A DNA stretch of 64,000 bases from Chromatocurvus halotolerans (lineage in GTDB: Bacteria; Pseudomonadota; Gammaproteobacteria; Pseudomonadales; Halieaceae), in NCBI RefSeq assembly GCF_004340525.1, contig NZ_SLWX01000003.1:186001-250000 (forward strand), given 5' to 3'. Numbering within the stretch: the first letter of the stretch is position 1; each line of letters begins with the position of its first letter. Below are positions 1 to 8,436 of the stretch, in pieces. Both the position numbers and the translations under genes were made by a program. The notes below the pieces were generated by a model, which was given only the letters and a program-made list of their open reading frames with translations, was not told where the DNA came from and did not search any database.

Positions 1-263
1 TCGGTGTTGATGGCGTCGAGACGCCTGCGCAGTTTTTTCATACCGCTGTGGCGCTGCTTCACGGCGCCTGGCGTGTAATCCGGGGCGCCATTGCGCAGGG
101 CCGGTTGCTCCAGCTCACGCCATTCCTCGAACAGCGATACCAGCGTCGAGTAATCATCGCTGTTGCTGGCGTTCGCCCCGATGGCACCCATCAGCACCAG
201 GCCTGTCGCAAACGCGCTGACAAGGATGCGCTGGAGTGGCGCATAAAGTGAAGCAGATAACAT
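1..263 (-). CDS. DUF885-like exported protein, N-terminal part (cut by window edge)
   Basis: The minus strand is open from an ATG at 261-263 to the window edge, giving 87 codons. It begins with a signal peptide whose hydrophobic core reads about ILVSAFATGLVLMGAIGANA. The mature part (DDYSTLVSLFEEWRELEQPA, then LRNGAPDYTPGAV and KKLRRRLDAIN) aligns by eye with the N-termini of the two DUF885 proteins at 2045 and 3768, for example LYRDFRELAVPVVRNGVPDYSPEAM. It is therefore a third paralogue. A good ribosome-binding site (AGAGGA) lies about 9 bases before the ATG. It is transcribed away from the CoA-transferase operon. The motif-bearing C-terminal half lies outside the window, so its activity cannot be judged. 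Confidence 0.8.
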   Translation of the reverse strand, partial: MLSASLYAPLQRILVSAFATGLVLMGAIGANASNSDDYSTLVSLFEEWRELEQPALRNGAPDYTPGAVKQRHSGMKKLRRRLDAINT

Positions 264-424
264 GCGTGGTTGTCCTCTTGTGGGTAAGTCTTATGCGACG
301 GTTCTGATGCGTCCGCTTGTCCGGTAGAGCAACGCCGGGCCACGGGAGAGCTCGTCGGTAAAATGCGGAAAGCTTGCGCCAAAATAGGGGATTGCCGGGT
401 TAAATTCAAACCTTTCTGTTCTCT

Positions 425-454
425 TTGCGAACCGCCGGGCGTTTGGCGTACACT
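425..454 (+). promoter_or_regulatory. Candidate sigma70 promoter of the CoA-transferase operon
   Basis: TTGCGA at 425-430 and TACACT at 449-454 are separated by 18 bases and lie about 90 bases upstream of the first gene. The call rests on motif resemblance only. Confidence 0.35.
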
Positions 455-545
455 GAATTTCCCAAAAATGATGGCCGCAAGCGCGCCGGTTGACGGTTCT
501 TTCCGACACCGTCGACCTCAGGGCAGCAGACAGGAGAGTGCATTC

Positions 546-1256
546 ATGATCGACAAGCGGGTCGCATCCGCAGCGGAAGCGGTGGCCGATATCGGCGATG
601 GCGCCACGGTAATGATCGGGGGTTTCGGCGAGGCGGGTTCGCCGATTGAACTGATTCACGCGCTGATTGATCAGGGCGCCACCGATCTAACCGTCATCAA
701 CAACAACACGGGCAACGGTCAGGTTGGCCTTGCGGCGCTGATCGCCGCCGGTCGCGTGCGACGAATGATCTGCTCCTTTCCACGCGGCACGTCGGAAACG
801 GCATTTCCCGATCTTTACCGGCGCAGCAGGATCGAACTGGAACTCGTGCCGCAGGGCACCCTGGCCGAGCGCATTCGCGCGGGCGGCGCCGGTATCCCCG
901 CCTTCTTTACCGCCACCTCAGCCGGCACGCCCCTCGCAGCGGGCAAGGAGCACCGGGTTTTCGACGAGCGCGAATATGTCATGGAGCGTTGCCTGACGGC
1001 GGATTTTGCCCTGGTCAAGGCAGAGCGCGGTGATCGCCTGGGCAACCTGGTCTATAACAAGGCGGCGCGCAATTTCGGCCCCATCATGTGCATGGCGGCA
1101 GCGACCGCGATCGTGCAGGTCAGTGAAACCGTCGAGGCCGGTGCGCTCGATCCCGAGCACATCGTGACACCGGGGATCTTCGTCAAGCGTGTGCTGCAGG
1201 TGGAAACGCCGCAGCTGGAGTCGGCGCTGATTGCGCAGGGAGCAACCTACCCATGA
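546..1256 (+). CDS. 3-oxoacid CoA-transferase, subunit A
   Basis: This is the A subunit of a family I CoA-transferase (ScoA/PcaI/AtoD type), which moves CoA from succinyl-CoA to a 3-oxo acid such as acetoacetate or 3-oxoadipate in the cytoplasm. The 236-residue length is usual for the subunit. The glycine-rich CoA-binding segment IGGFGEAGSPIELIHALI is near residue 24, followed by TVINNNTGNG. The open frame extends upstream, but ATG 546 is chosen because CAGGAGAG precedes it and homology begins there (MIDKRVASAAEAV). It overlaps the B subunit gene by 4 bases (ATGA), implying translational coupling. The acceptor acid cannot be told from the sequence. Confidence 0.93.
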   Translation: MIDKRVASAAEAVADIGDGATVMIGGFGEAGSPIELIHALIDQGATDLTVINNNTGNGQVGLAALIAAGRVRRMICSFPRGTSETAFPDLYRRSRIELELVPQGTLAERIRAGGAGIPAFFTATSAGTPLAAGKEHRVFDEREYVMERCLTADFALVKAERGDRLGNLVYNKAARNFGPIMCMAAATAIVQVSETVEAGALDPEHIVTPGIFVKRVLQVETPQLESALIAQGATYP

Positions 1257-1966
1257 GTGATAACACTGCAGCCATGAGCACCACAAAAGAGCGCCGTGGA
1301 CTGACGCGCCCGCAGATGGCCTGGCGCGCGGCGCAGGACATCTTCGACGGTGCCTACGTGAATCTTGGTATCGGCATCCCGGAGATGGTGGCGCGCTTCG
1401 TGCCCGAGGGCCGTGAAGTCATCTATCACACGGAAAACGGGGTTCTTGGCTTCGGGCCGCCACCGGAGCCCGGCGAGGAAGTGCCGGAGTTGATCAACGC
1501 CGGCAAGAAGCCGATCACGCTGAACCCGGGCGCCTCCTTTTTTCATCACGCGGACAGTTTCGCGATGATTCGCGGTGGACATATCGATATCTGCATCCTC
1601 GGTGCTCTGCAGGTCGGCGACAACGGTGATCTCGCCAACTGGTCCACCGGTGCCAAAGACGCGGTGCCTGCAGTCGGTGGCGCCATGGATCTGGTGGCCG
1701 GTGTCAGGCGTGTCTACGTGATTGCCGATCACGTAACGTCCCGGGGGGAGCCCAAATTTCTGCACCGCTGCACCTATCCGCTGACGGGAGCCGGCGTGAT
1801 CCAGCGCATCTACTCCAATCTCGCCGTGCTGGATATCACCCCAGAGGGCTTTTTGCTGCGCGAAACGGCGCCGGGTGTCACGGTGGAAGAGCTGCGGGAG
1901 CTCACGGACGCGCCGCTGGCGGTGGCGGAGGATCTCAAGACCATCGAGGCACCGTCCCTGTCGTGA
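1253..1966 (+). CDS. 3-oxoacid CoA-transferase, subunit B
   Basis: This is the catalytic B subunit partner of the preceding gene, 237 residues. The active-site glutamate motif of family I enzymes is visible as TENGVLGFGP near residue 64, where E forms the glutamyl-CoA thioester. GGHIDICILGALQVGDNGDLANW follows in the usual order, shown here as GGHIDICILG then ALQVGDNGDL. The start overlaps the A subunit stop by 4 bases; a second ATG seven codons on is an alternative. The two genes form an operon, probably for ketone-body, 3-oxoadipate or fatty-acid-derived acid use. Confidence 0.93.
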   Translation: MSDNTAAMSTTKERRGLTRPQMAWRAAQDIFDGAYVNLGIGIPEMVARFVPEGREVIYHTENGVLGFGPPPEPGEEVPELINAGKKPITLNPGASFFHHADSFAMIRGGHIDICILGALQVGDNGDLANWSTGAKDAVPAVGGAMDLVAGVRRVYVIADHVTSRGEPKFLHRCTYPLTGAGVIQRIYSNLAVLDITPEGFLLRETAPGVTVEELRELTDAPLAVAEDLKTIEAPSLS

Positions 1967-2044
1967 TGCCAGGGTGCTGCCACGCCGATGCCATAGTCGC
2001 GCGCAAATCGCGCCAGTAAGCCGCACAGCGGCAGGGGGTAACGC

Positions 2045-3694
2045 ATGTCCAGTGCTGTAAATCGTGCAGGGATTGTCATCCTGTTGCTGTTCTTTGCGCC
2101 CATGCTAACGCTGCCGGCAGCGGCGACGGAAGATCCTCCGCCCGGCTATGACCGCCTGCTGACCCTGTATCGGGACTTCCGGGAACTGGCGGTCCCCGTC
2201 GTGCGCAACGGCGTGCCCGATTACTCGCCGGAAGCGATGCAGGCGCAGGCCGCTGAGCTGGAGGTGCTGCGAGCGCGGCTTGATGGCATCGACGACAGCG
2301 CCTGGCCGATACCGAGTCGCGTCGACTACATGCTGGTGCTGGCGGAAATGCGCGGCCTCGATTTCATGCACCGCGTGATGCGTCCCTGGGAGCGTGATCC
2401 GGCTTTCTACAGCAGCACCAACCTCGGTTTCGGACCGAAAATGCATGGCGCCCTGCGGATACCCGCCTTGCCACTGTCTGCCGATGAAGCCGAGGGGCTG
2501 CGGGCACGGCTGGCAGCCGTGCCCGCCATCTATGAGGCAGCGCGCGAAAACCTGACGGATCCCCGCGGTGATCTTGCCCGTCTGGCAATCGAGCAGAAGC
2601 GCATTGAACGCAATGTCTACAAGCGCCTGTCGGATGGCCTGGCTGCCAGCGACCCCGGGCTTTCCGGGCTTGCCGCCGGCGCGGCAGCGGCGGCCGAGGG
2701 TTTCATGCGCTGGCTGCAGTCAATAGAAGCGGATCTTCCGCCCCACGGTGGCGTCGGTGCCGAGGACTACGACTGGTACCTGCGCCACGTCATGCTTTTT
2801 CCCTATACGGCGGATGAGCTCATGACCCTGGCCGAGCGAGAGTATCAGCGCTCCATGGTCTTTCTGAAGATGGAGGAGCACCGGCACCGGGCGCTGCCCA
2901 TGATAGAGCCGGCCGAGAGCATGGAGGAGTTCGAGCGACGACGGTCAGAGGCCGACGCGGACCTTCTGGCCTTCCTGCGTGACGACGAGGTCATGACCGT
3001 GCCGGACTATCTGGTCCCCGTTGCCGGCGAGGGCCCTTACCTGCTGCCGGCGGATCGCGATCCGGAGCGCGCCGGGCCCTTCGAGGCACCGATACAGCGG
3101 CACTTTTTCCGCCAGACCGAGGACCGCGACCCGCGTCCCCTGCGGGCGCACAATGTGCCCGGCCACCTGCTCGACTCGCTGTTGGTGCAGCGCGACGAGC
3201 GTCCCATCCGCGGCGACCGGCGGCTGTTCTTTATTGACGGTATCCGCGCAGAGGGCTGGGCGTTCTACCTGGAGGAGATGATTCAGCAACTGGGCTTCCT
3301 CGAGGACCGGCCCAAGGCCCGTGAGATCAACTATATCCTCCAGGCCAAGCGCGCCGCGCGGGTCAAGCCCGAGCTGATGATGCAGGCCAATGCCTGGACC
3401 TATGATGAGGCGCTGACCTCCCTGACCACGCGGACGCCCTACTGGATGGGGCCGGATGACGCCATTGCGCGCTTCGACCTCGAGCTCTACCTGCGTCAGC
3501 CGGGCTACGGTATCGGCTACTACATGGGCAAGGTGGAGCTGGAGAAACTCTTTGCCGAGGTGGCGGCGGAGCAGGGTCGGGACTTCGATATCAAGCAGTT
3601 CCACGATGACTTTCTGGCGATCGGCCGCATACCGATTGCGCTGATCCGCTGGCAGATGACGGGCCGTGATGACGAGATCGCAACGATGCGTTAG
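2045..3694 (+). CDS. DUF885 family exported protein (paralogue 1)
   Basis: This 549-residue protein has an N-terminal signal peptide (MSSAVNRAGIVILLLFFAPM, cleavage near PAAATED), so it is exported. The body matches DUF885, a family related to zinc metallopeptidases. The family's EGWAxYxEE segment is present as EGWAFYLEE near residue 403. The preceding PGH motif is NVPGHLLDS near residue 370. From memory, typical members have HExxPGH; here the H and E before PGH are replaced (RAHNVPGH), so peptidase activity is doubtful. AGGGGG precedes ATG 2045. It lies 73 bases before a second DUF885 gene, probably in one transcript. The function of the family in these bacteria is not known to me. Confidence 0.85.
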   Translation: MSSAVNRAGIVILLLFFAPMLTLPAAATEDPPPGYDRLLTLYRDFRELAVPVVRNGVPDYSPEAMQAQAAELEVLRARLDGIDDSAWPIPSRVDYMLVLAEMRGLDFMHRVMRPWERDPAFYSSTNLGFGPKMHGALRIPALPLSADEAEGLRARLAAVPAIYEAARENLTDPRGDLARLAIEQKRIERNVYKRLSDGLAASDPGLSGLAAGAAAAAEGFMRWLQSIEADLPPHGGVGAEDYDWYLRHVMLFPYTADELMTLAEREYQRSMVFLKMEEHRHRALPMIEPAESMEEFERRRSEADADLLAFLRDDEVMTVPDYLVPVAGEGPYLLPADRDPERAGPFEAPIQRHFFRQTEDRDPRPLRAHNVPGHLLDSLLVQRDERPIRGDRRLFFIDGIRAEGWAFYLEEMIQQLGFLEDRPKAREINYILQAKRAARVKPELMMQANAWTYDEALTSLTTRTPYWMGPDDAIARFDLELYLRQPGYGIGYYMGKVELEKLFAEVAAEQGRDFDIKQFHDDFLAIGRIPIALIRWQMTGRDDEIATMR

Positions 3695-3767
3695 TGGCCC
3701 ACCGGCACTTTCCTGCCACAGGGCAGCCAAGTCCCGTGGCCTGTTCTCCCGACGAGAGGATGACATC

Positions 3768-5432
3768 ATGATAAGCATAAGAAACAGGCGCAGCGGCACT
3801 GTAATGGCCGCCATTGGCCTCGCACTGGCACTGGTGCTGGCAGTGCGGACGGCAGGCGCGGCAGATGATGCCGGGCACGCCTCGCTGGTTGCGGTATTCG
3901 AGGATTTCCAGGGCTGGCGTGACGCTGCCTGGGGTGAGGGTCTCGGACAGTATGATGCCGGGCGCGTGCGCCGCAACATTGCCGAGCTGGAGTTGCTGCA
4001 GGCGCGGCTGGGCGCCATGGATGCCCGGCAGTGGTCCGTGCCCGGGCAGGTTGATTATCTTACGGTGCGCGCCGAGATGGACAGGCAGGATTTCATCCTG
4101 CGGGTGACGCGCCCCTGGCAGCGCGACCCGGTTTTTTATGTCTCCCGGCTGCTGCCCGTGGCGTTTACCGAGCTGCCGGTTACCGGAGAGGCACTGTCCG
4201 GGCTGCAGCAGACACTCAGGGCGCTGCCCGGGTATCTTGACGCTGCGCGGGAAAACCTGACGGATGTCGCGGTGGATTACGCGGATCTCGCCATACGATC
4301 GCTGACGCTGTCCGACGGTGTGGAGAACGGTTATCCCTATCGCGCGGATCCGCCGGACGGGGTTATCGGCTGGTATGAAGATCTGCTGCAGCGAGCAGAG
4401 GCACAGCCGGAACTCGAGGATGATATCCAGAAGGCGCTTGTCGCCCTGCGCGATTTTCACGCCTGGCTGATGGCTAACCGCGCGGGCATGCAGGGTGAGA
4501 ATGGCGTCGGTGAAGAGGCGCTGGACTGGTTTGTGCAGAATGCGCTGCTGCTTCCTTATACCTCGGCGGAAATGGCTGTGCTGTCCCAGCGCGAGCTGGA
4601 CCGTCTCTGGGCGTTCTACGCGCTTGAGCGTCATCGCAATCGCGATCTGCCTGAGCTGGAGCTGGCCGACTCCCGCGAGGAGTACCAGGCGCGCATCGCC
4701 GGAACCGATCGCATGGTGCGCGACTGGCTGCGGGACGAGGAGATCATCTCCATCCCCGACTTCATTCCCACGGACTGGCGGGAGATGGGCTACAACGTGC
4801 CGTGGATCGAGCGCGCCACGCCGCCGAACTACTGGGAGCAGGTGCAATTCCGCGATCCGGCGCCGGATCACCTGCATGCCGTGATACCCGGGCACCGCTT
4901 CGATGCCCTGATGGCGGAAAATAACAGCCATCCCATTCGCGGCCAGGTGAACTTCGGGGCGCGCTGGCAGGGTTGGGCGGTTTACCTGGAAGAGGCGCCG
5001 CTGCAGCTTGGCATCTTCAAGGAACGTGCCCGCACCCGCGAGCTGATCTACCTGTTCGGGATCTGGCGGGCGGCGCGATCCCTCGGTGATATCTACAATC
5101 AGTGGAACGACATGACGTCGCTGGAAGTCGCCAAGTACTGGCAGAGCCTGACGCCGCTGCTGGACCCGGACGTTGCGCGTAAATACGCCTACCTGCGACC
5201 GAGTCCGGGCCATGGTCTGGAATACACTATTGGCAATATCGAGATGTTCCAGCTACTGGGTGAGCGCAAGCGTCAACTGCGCGACGAATTCGTGCTGCGG
5301 GATTTCCATGACGAGTTCATGTCGAAAGGGCGCATCCCGATGTCGCTGATTCGCTACGAGATGACTGGCCATGACCGCGATGTTCAGCGCTTCTTCGATC
5401 GCACCCCGCTGTCGGCATTTCTCGCGCGCTGA
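3768..5432 (+). CDS. DUF885 family exported protein (paralogue 2)
   Basis: This 554-residue protein has a signal peptide (RRSGTVMAAIGLALALVLAV, ending near TAGAADD) and full-length similarity to the gene before it, for example the shared motifs DYLTVRAEMDRQDFILRVTR and RPWQRDP. The start at ATG 3768 is preferred over an upstream in-frame ATG at 3666 because GAGAGGA precedes it and the signal peptide follows directly; the upstream start would overlap paralogue 1. The PGH motif is HAVIPGHRFD (residues 370-379): H is kept but E is A. The second family motif is QGWAVYLEE (from residue 401), with Q for the usual E. Both changes suggest a non-canonical or inactive metal site. It ends about 90 bases before the aspartate kinase gene. 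Confidence 0.85.
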   Translation: MISIRNRRSGTVMAAIGLALALVLAVRTAGAADDAGHASLVAVFEDFQGWRDAAWGEGLGQYDAGRVRRNIAELELLQARLGAMDARQWSVPGQVDYLTVRAEMDRQDFILRVTRPWQRDPVFYVSRLLPVAFTELPVTGEALSGLQQTLRALPGYLDAARENLTDVAVDYADLAIRSLTLSDGVENGYPYRADPPDGVIGWYEDLLQRAEAQPELEDDIQKALVALRDFHAWLMANRAGMQGENGVGEEALDWFVQNALLLPYTSAEMAVLSQRELDRLWAFYALERHRNRDLPELELADSREEYQARIAGTDRMVRDWLRDEEIISIPDFIPTDWREMGYNVPWIERATPPNYWEQVQFRDPAPDHLHAVIPGHRFDALMAENNSHPIRGQVNFGARWQGWAVYLEEAPLQLGIFKERARTRELIYLFGIWRAARSLGDIYNQWNDMTSLEVAKYWQSLTPLLDPDVARKYAYLRPSPGHGLEYTIGNIEMFQLLGERKRQLRDEFVLRDFHDEFMSKGRIPMSLIRYEMTGHDRDVQRFFDRTPLSAFLAR

Positions 5433-5521
5433 CAGCGTCCTCCGCAGGCTGCGCCCTGCGGTTCCGGTAACGGGGTACGGACTGTTATCCTGCAGCGACC
5501 GTAACCGCAGGGGAAGGCGTC

Positions 5522-6874
5522 GTGATCAACACCGGGACGAGCGATGACGCGCAGGCGTCCGTTACAGTCTGCAAGTTTGGCGGCTCGAGCCTTGCCAGTG
5601 CTGCGCAGCTGCGCAAGGTGCGCGACATCGTGGAAAGTGACCCGAGCCGTCGCATCATCGTGCCCTCGGCGCCTGGCAGGCGCTCTCCCTCCGATACCAA
5701 GGTCACCGATCTCCTCTACCTGTGCCACCATGCCAGCAGCGTGGGTGCTGACTTCACGGCGCCCTTTGGGCAGGTGGTTGAGCGCTTCGTCGACATCGAG
5801 CGGGAGCTGGGCCTGCTGCCGTCCATCGCGGACCGGTTCGAGGATTTCCGTCGCGAACTGACCGCCGGTGTGAGTGCCGACTACGCTGCTTCGCGCGGCG
5901 AGTACTTCAGCGGCGTCCTGCTGGCGGCATTTCTGGAGGCGGAGTTCATCGACCCGGTGGATTGCGTGCACATCGGCAGTCACGGCGTGGTGGAGGCAAG
6001 TACCTGGGATGCACTGGGCGCACGCCTCGCCACGGGCGCCCGCCGCTATGTCATGCCGGGCTTTTACGGGCGCGATGCCACTGGCGCGGTTCGCACCTTT
6101 TCCCGTGGTGGCTCCGACGTCAGCGGCGCCATTGCCGCAAGGGCCGCCGGTGCCGCGCTGTACGAGAACTGGACCGACGTCTCAGGGATGCTGATGGCCG
6201 ACCCGCGCGTCGTCGACAATCCACGTCCCATGGCGGAAGTCACCTACGCGGAGATTCGCGAGCTCTCCTACATGGGGGCCAGCGTGCTGCACGACGAGGC
6301 CATGGCGCCGGTGCGCGAGGTCGGCATTCCCATCGTCATCCGCAACACCAATGCGCCGGCGGATCCGGGAACCCGCATCGTGGCGGAGCTGTCGCCCGAG
6401 ATTATCCAGAGCACGCAGATTGCGGGCATCGCCGGCAAGACCAGTTTCGCCATGATCACCATTGGCAAGAACCTCATGAATCGCGAGGTAGGCTTCGTTT
6501 ACCGGCTGCTCGGCGTGCTCGAACACAACGGCATTCCCTTCGAGCACTGCCCGTCGAGCATTGACAGCGTCAGCGTGATCGTGGAGTCGCGCTGGCTGGA
6601 AGGCCGGGTTGAGGAAGTGCTTGACGAAATACGGCGCACACTGGAGCCGGATGACCTGGATTACGTCGCCGCGATCGCCCTGATTGCGATTGTCGGTGAG
6701 GAAATGGCGCGCACCCCGGGGATCGCCAGCAAGGTTTTCTCGGCGCTTGCCGGTGCCGGGGTGAATGTGCGCCTGATTAATCAGGGCGCTTCGGAACTCA
6801 ACATTATCGTGGGCGTGTCCCCGGATGATTATGCATTGGCGGTGCGCGCGGTATACGATGCTTTCGTGAAATAA
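5522..6874 (+). CDS. Aspartate kinase (monofunctional, ACT-regulated)
   Basis: This enzyme phosphorylates L-aspartate at the start of lysine, threonine, methionine and diaminopimelate synthesis. The amino-acid kinase signature KFGGSSLASAAQLRKV starts at residue 18, and SRGGSDVSGA and NWTDVSGML form the aspartate/ATP site. The C-terminal third contains two ACT-like regions (from about residue 310 and from about 390, GAGVNVRLINQGASELNIIV), the usual allosteric module. The 450-residue length and the DTKVTDLL segment resemble the YclM-type class III enzymes. The start is GTG 5522 with GGGGAAGG upstream. A serine-hydrolase gene follows after 27 bases, probably in the same transcript. Confidence 0.92.
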   Translation: MINTGTSDDAQASVTVCKFGGSSLASAAQLRKVRDIVESDPSRRIIVPSAPGRRSPSDTKVTDLLYLCHHASSVGADFTAPFGQVVERFVDIERELGLLPSIADRFEDFRRELTAGVSADYAASRGEYFSGVLLAAFLEAEFIDPVDCVHIGSHGVVEASTWDALGARLATGARRYVMPGFYGRDATGAVRTFSRGGSDVSGAIAARAAGAALYENWTDVSGMLMADPRVVDNPRPMAEVTYAEIRELSYMGASVLHDEAMAPVREVGIPIVIRNTNAPADPGTRIVAELSPEIIQSTQIAGIAGKTSFAMITIGKNLMNREVGFVYRLLGVLEHNGIPFEHCPSSIDSVSVIVESRWLEGRVEEVLDEIRRTLEPDDLDYVAAIALIAIVGEEMARTPGIASKVFSALAGAGVNVRLINQGASELNIIVGVSPDDYALAVRAVYDAFVK

Positions 6875-6901
6875 ATGCTGACTTCAAAGAGAGACTAGCC
6901 T

Positions 6902-8323
6902 ATGTGGAAATCAACCGGCATTGCCCTGTCCCTGGCAGTGGCGTCCTGCGCCGTGGCAGCGGGGCCCCTCAGTGACCGTGAAACCGATGCGACCGTGAAA
7001 GCTTACGCGGCCGGATACAAGGCGGGTTTCGTGTGCAGCGCGACCTTCAACGCCGGCAAGACGGTGGAGCAGATTGAGGTCCATGAATTGACCGGGATCT
7101 ATCCGCTGGTAGCGGGGCTCGTTCCCGATATGCCGATGTCGATAGACCGTGACGCACGGCGCGTCAGCGTGACCTGGGATGAGAGCCTGCCGCCCCGAAT
7201 CTCGCAGTGGCGTCCCCATCTGGGCTGTGTGGATCTGCCGGTGGGTGCGACCGCAGAGGCGGCAGAGCTCATACCCGGAATCACCCTGCCGGGATTTGAT
7301 GCGGACAGCGCCATCGACGATGCGCGGCCCTGGAAAACCCGCATCGGCGTCAATCAGTCCTCCGGCAATCCCGCACTCGATGCAGTGATCGAGGACGCAT
7401 TCTCCGGCAGTTTCGGCGGCGACGATAGGACCACGGCTGTGCTTATCGCGTCGCCGGACGCCATCCTGGCGGAGCACTATGTGGAAGGCTACACCGCAGT
7501 GACGTCCCAGCGAACCTGGTCCGTCGCCAAGAGTATTGCGGCCAGCGTGATCGGCGCCGCCGTGCATCGGGGCATGCTCGATGTCACGGACCCGGCAGGG
7601 CTACCCGAGTGGTCGCAGCCGGCGGACCCGCGGGGCACGATCACCGTCGAGAATCTGCTGCAGATGGCGTCCGGCCTTGACAGCAATGCGGCGGGTAACC
7701 GCACTGATCGCGTGTACATGGGCGGCGGACTGGTCCGGGATAACGCGATATCGGGTTCCCTCGAGGCCAAGCCGGGCGCTCGCTGGAAGTATGCCAACAA
7801 CGATACGATGCTGGCGGTGTATGCGCTGCGCCAACGTTTCGACTCGCAGGAGGCCTTCCTGCGATTTCCTTTCGAGGCGCTTCTCCACCGGATCGGCATG
7901 ACGCACACCCGGCTGGAAACAGACTGGGGCGGAGATTTCATCCTCTCCAGCCAGGTCTGGACGACATCGCGGGATCTGGCGCGGCTGGGCCTGCTGCACC
8001 TCGCCGATGGCGTCTGGGAGAACGAGCGCATACTCGCGGAAGGCTGGGTGGACTACGTGGCCACGCCGGCCTCCTCGCAGCCGCCGCCGGCGGAGGGTGA
8101 GACCCGCGCACGGCGTGGCTACGGGGCGCAGTGGTGGCTGTACGACAACTCGCCCGGCGTACCGCCAGATACCTTTGCCGCACTGGGTAACCGTGGACAG
8201 TCTCTCGTGGTGGTGCCGTCGAGGGATCTGGTGATTGTGCGTCGCGGTTACGACATGGCCGGCGGCGACTCCTTCCGGGTTGACGAATTTGCCGCCGCGG
8301 TGCTCGCCGCCCTTGAATCGTGA
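6902..8323 (+). CDS. Serine hydrolase, class C beta-lactamase fold, exported
   Basis: The 473-residue protein has a signal peptide (STGIALSLAVASCAVAAG) and a beta-lactamase/transpeptidase-like domain from about residue 165. The catalytic SxxK is S207-V-A-K210 (TWSVAKSIAASVIGAA) and the YxN motif is Y297-A-N299 (KYANNDTML). The third box is not a textbook KTG; the C-terminal GNRGQSLVVVPSRDLVIVRR segment is typical of EstB/6-aminohexanoate-dimer-hydrolase-like members. It probably acts in the periplasm as an esterase, amidase or peptidase; the substrate is unknown. About 150 N-terminal residues before the domain are not recognised. Confidence 0.85.
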   Translation: MWKSTGIALSLAVASCAVAAGPLSDRETDATVKAYAAGYKAGFVCSATFNAGKTVEQIEVHELTGIYPLVAGLVPDMPMSIDRDARRVSVTWDESLPPRISQWRPHLGCVDLPVGATAEAAELIPGITLPGFDADSAIDDARPWKTRIGVNQSSGNPALDAVIEDAFSGSFGGDDRTTAVLIASPDAILAEHYVEGYTAVTSQRTWSVAKSIAASVIGAAVHRGMLDVTDPAGLPEWSQPADPRGTITVENLLQMASGLDSNAAGNRTDRVYMGGGLVRDNAISGSLEAKPGARWKYANNDTMLAVYALRQRFDSQEAFLRFPFEALLHRIGMTHTRLETDWGGDFILSSQVWTTSRDLARLGLLHLADGVWENERILAEGWVDYVATPASSQPPPAEGETRARRGYGAQWWLYDNSPGVPPDTFAALGNRGQSLVVVPSRDLVIVRRGYDMAGGDSFRVDEFAAAVLAALES

Positions 8324-8351
8324 TGGCGAGTCGCAGACAGCCTATCGGGTT

Positions 8352-8380
8352 TTGCACCCGCCGGTCAGTCCGGTTATCGT
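8352..8380 (+). promoter_or_regulatory. Candidate sigma70 promoter of egtB-egtD
   Basis: TTGCAC at 8352-8357, a 17-base spacer and TATCGT at 8375-8380 lie about 57 bases before egtB. The spacing is ideal and the motifs are moderate matches. Confidence 0.4.
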
Positions 8381-8436
8381 AATTCCGGCGGTGCCGCCAT
8401 GCGGCCCCGCCACTCCCTGAAAAGAGAGGACAGGCA

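Noticed and set aside
3591-5213. 540-codon minus-strand open frame antisense to the second DUF885 gene
   Set aside because: It is a GC-rich shadow frame with no recognisable domain, and the plus-strand gene has a signal peptide, motifs and a ribosome-binding site.
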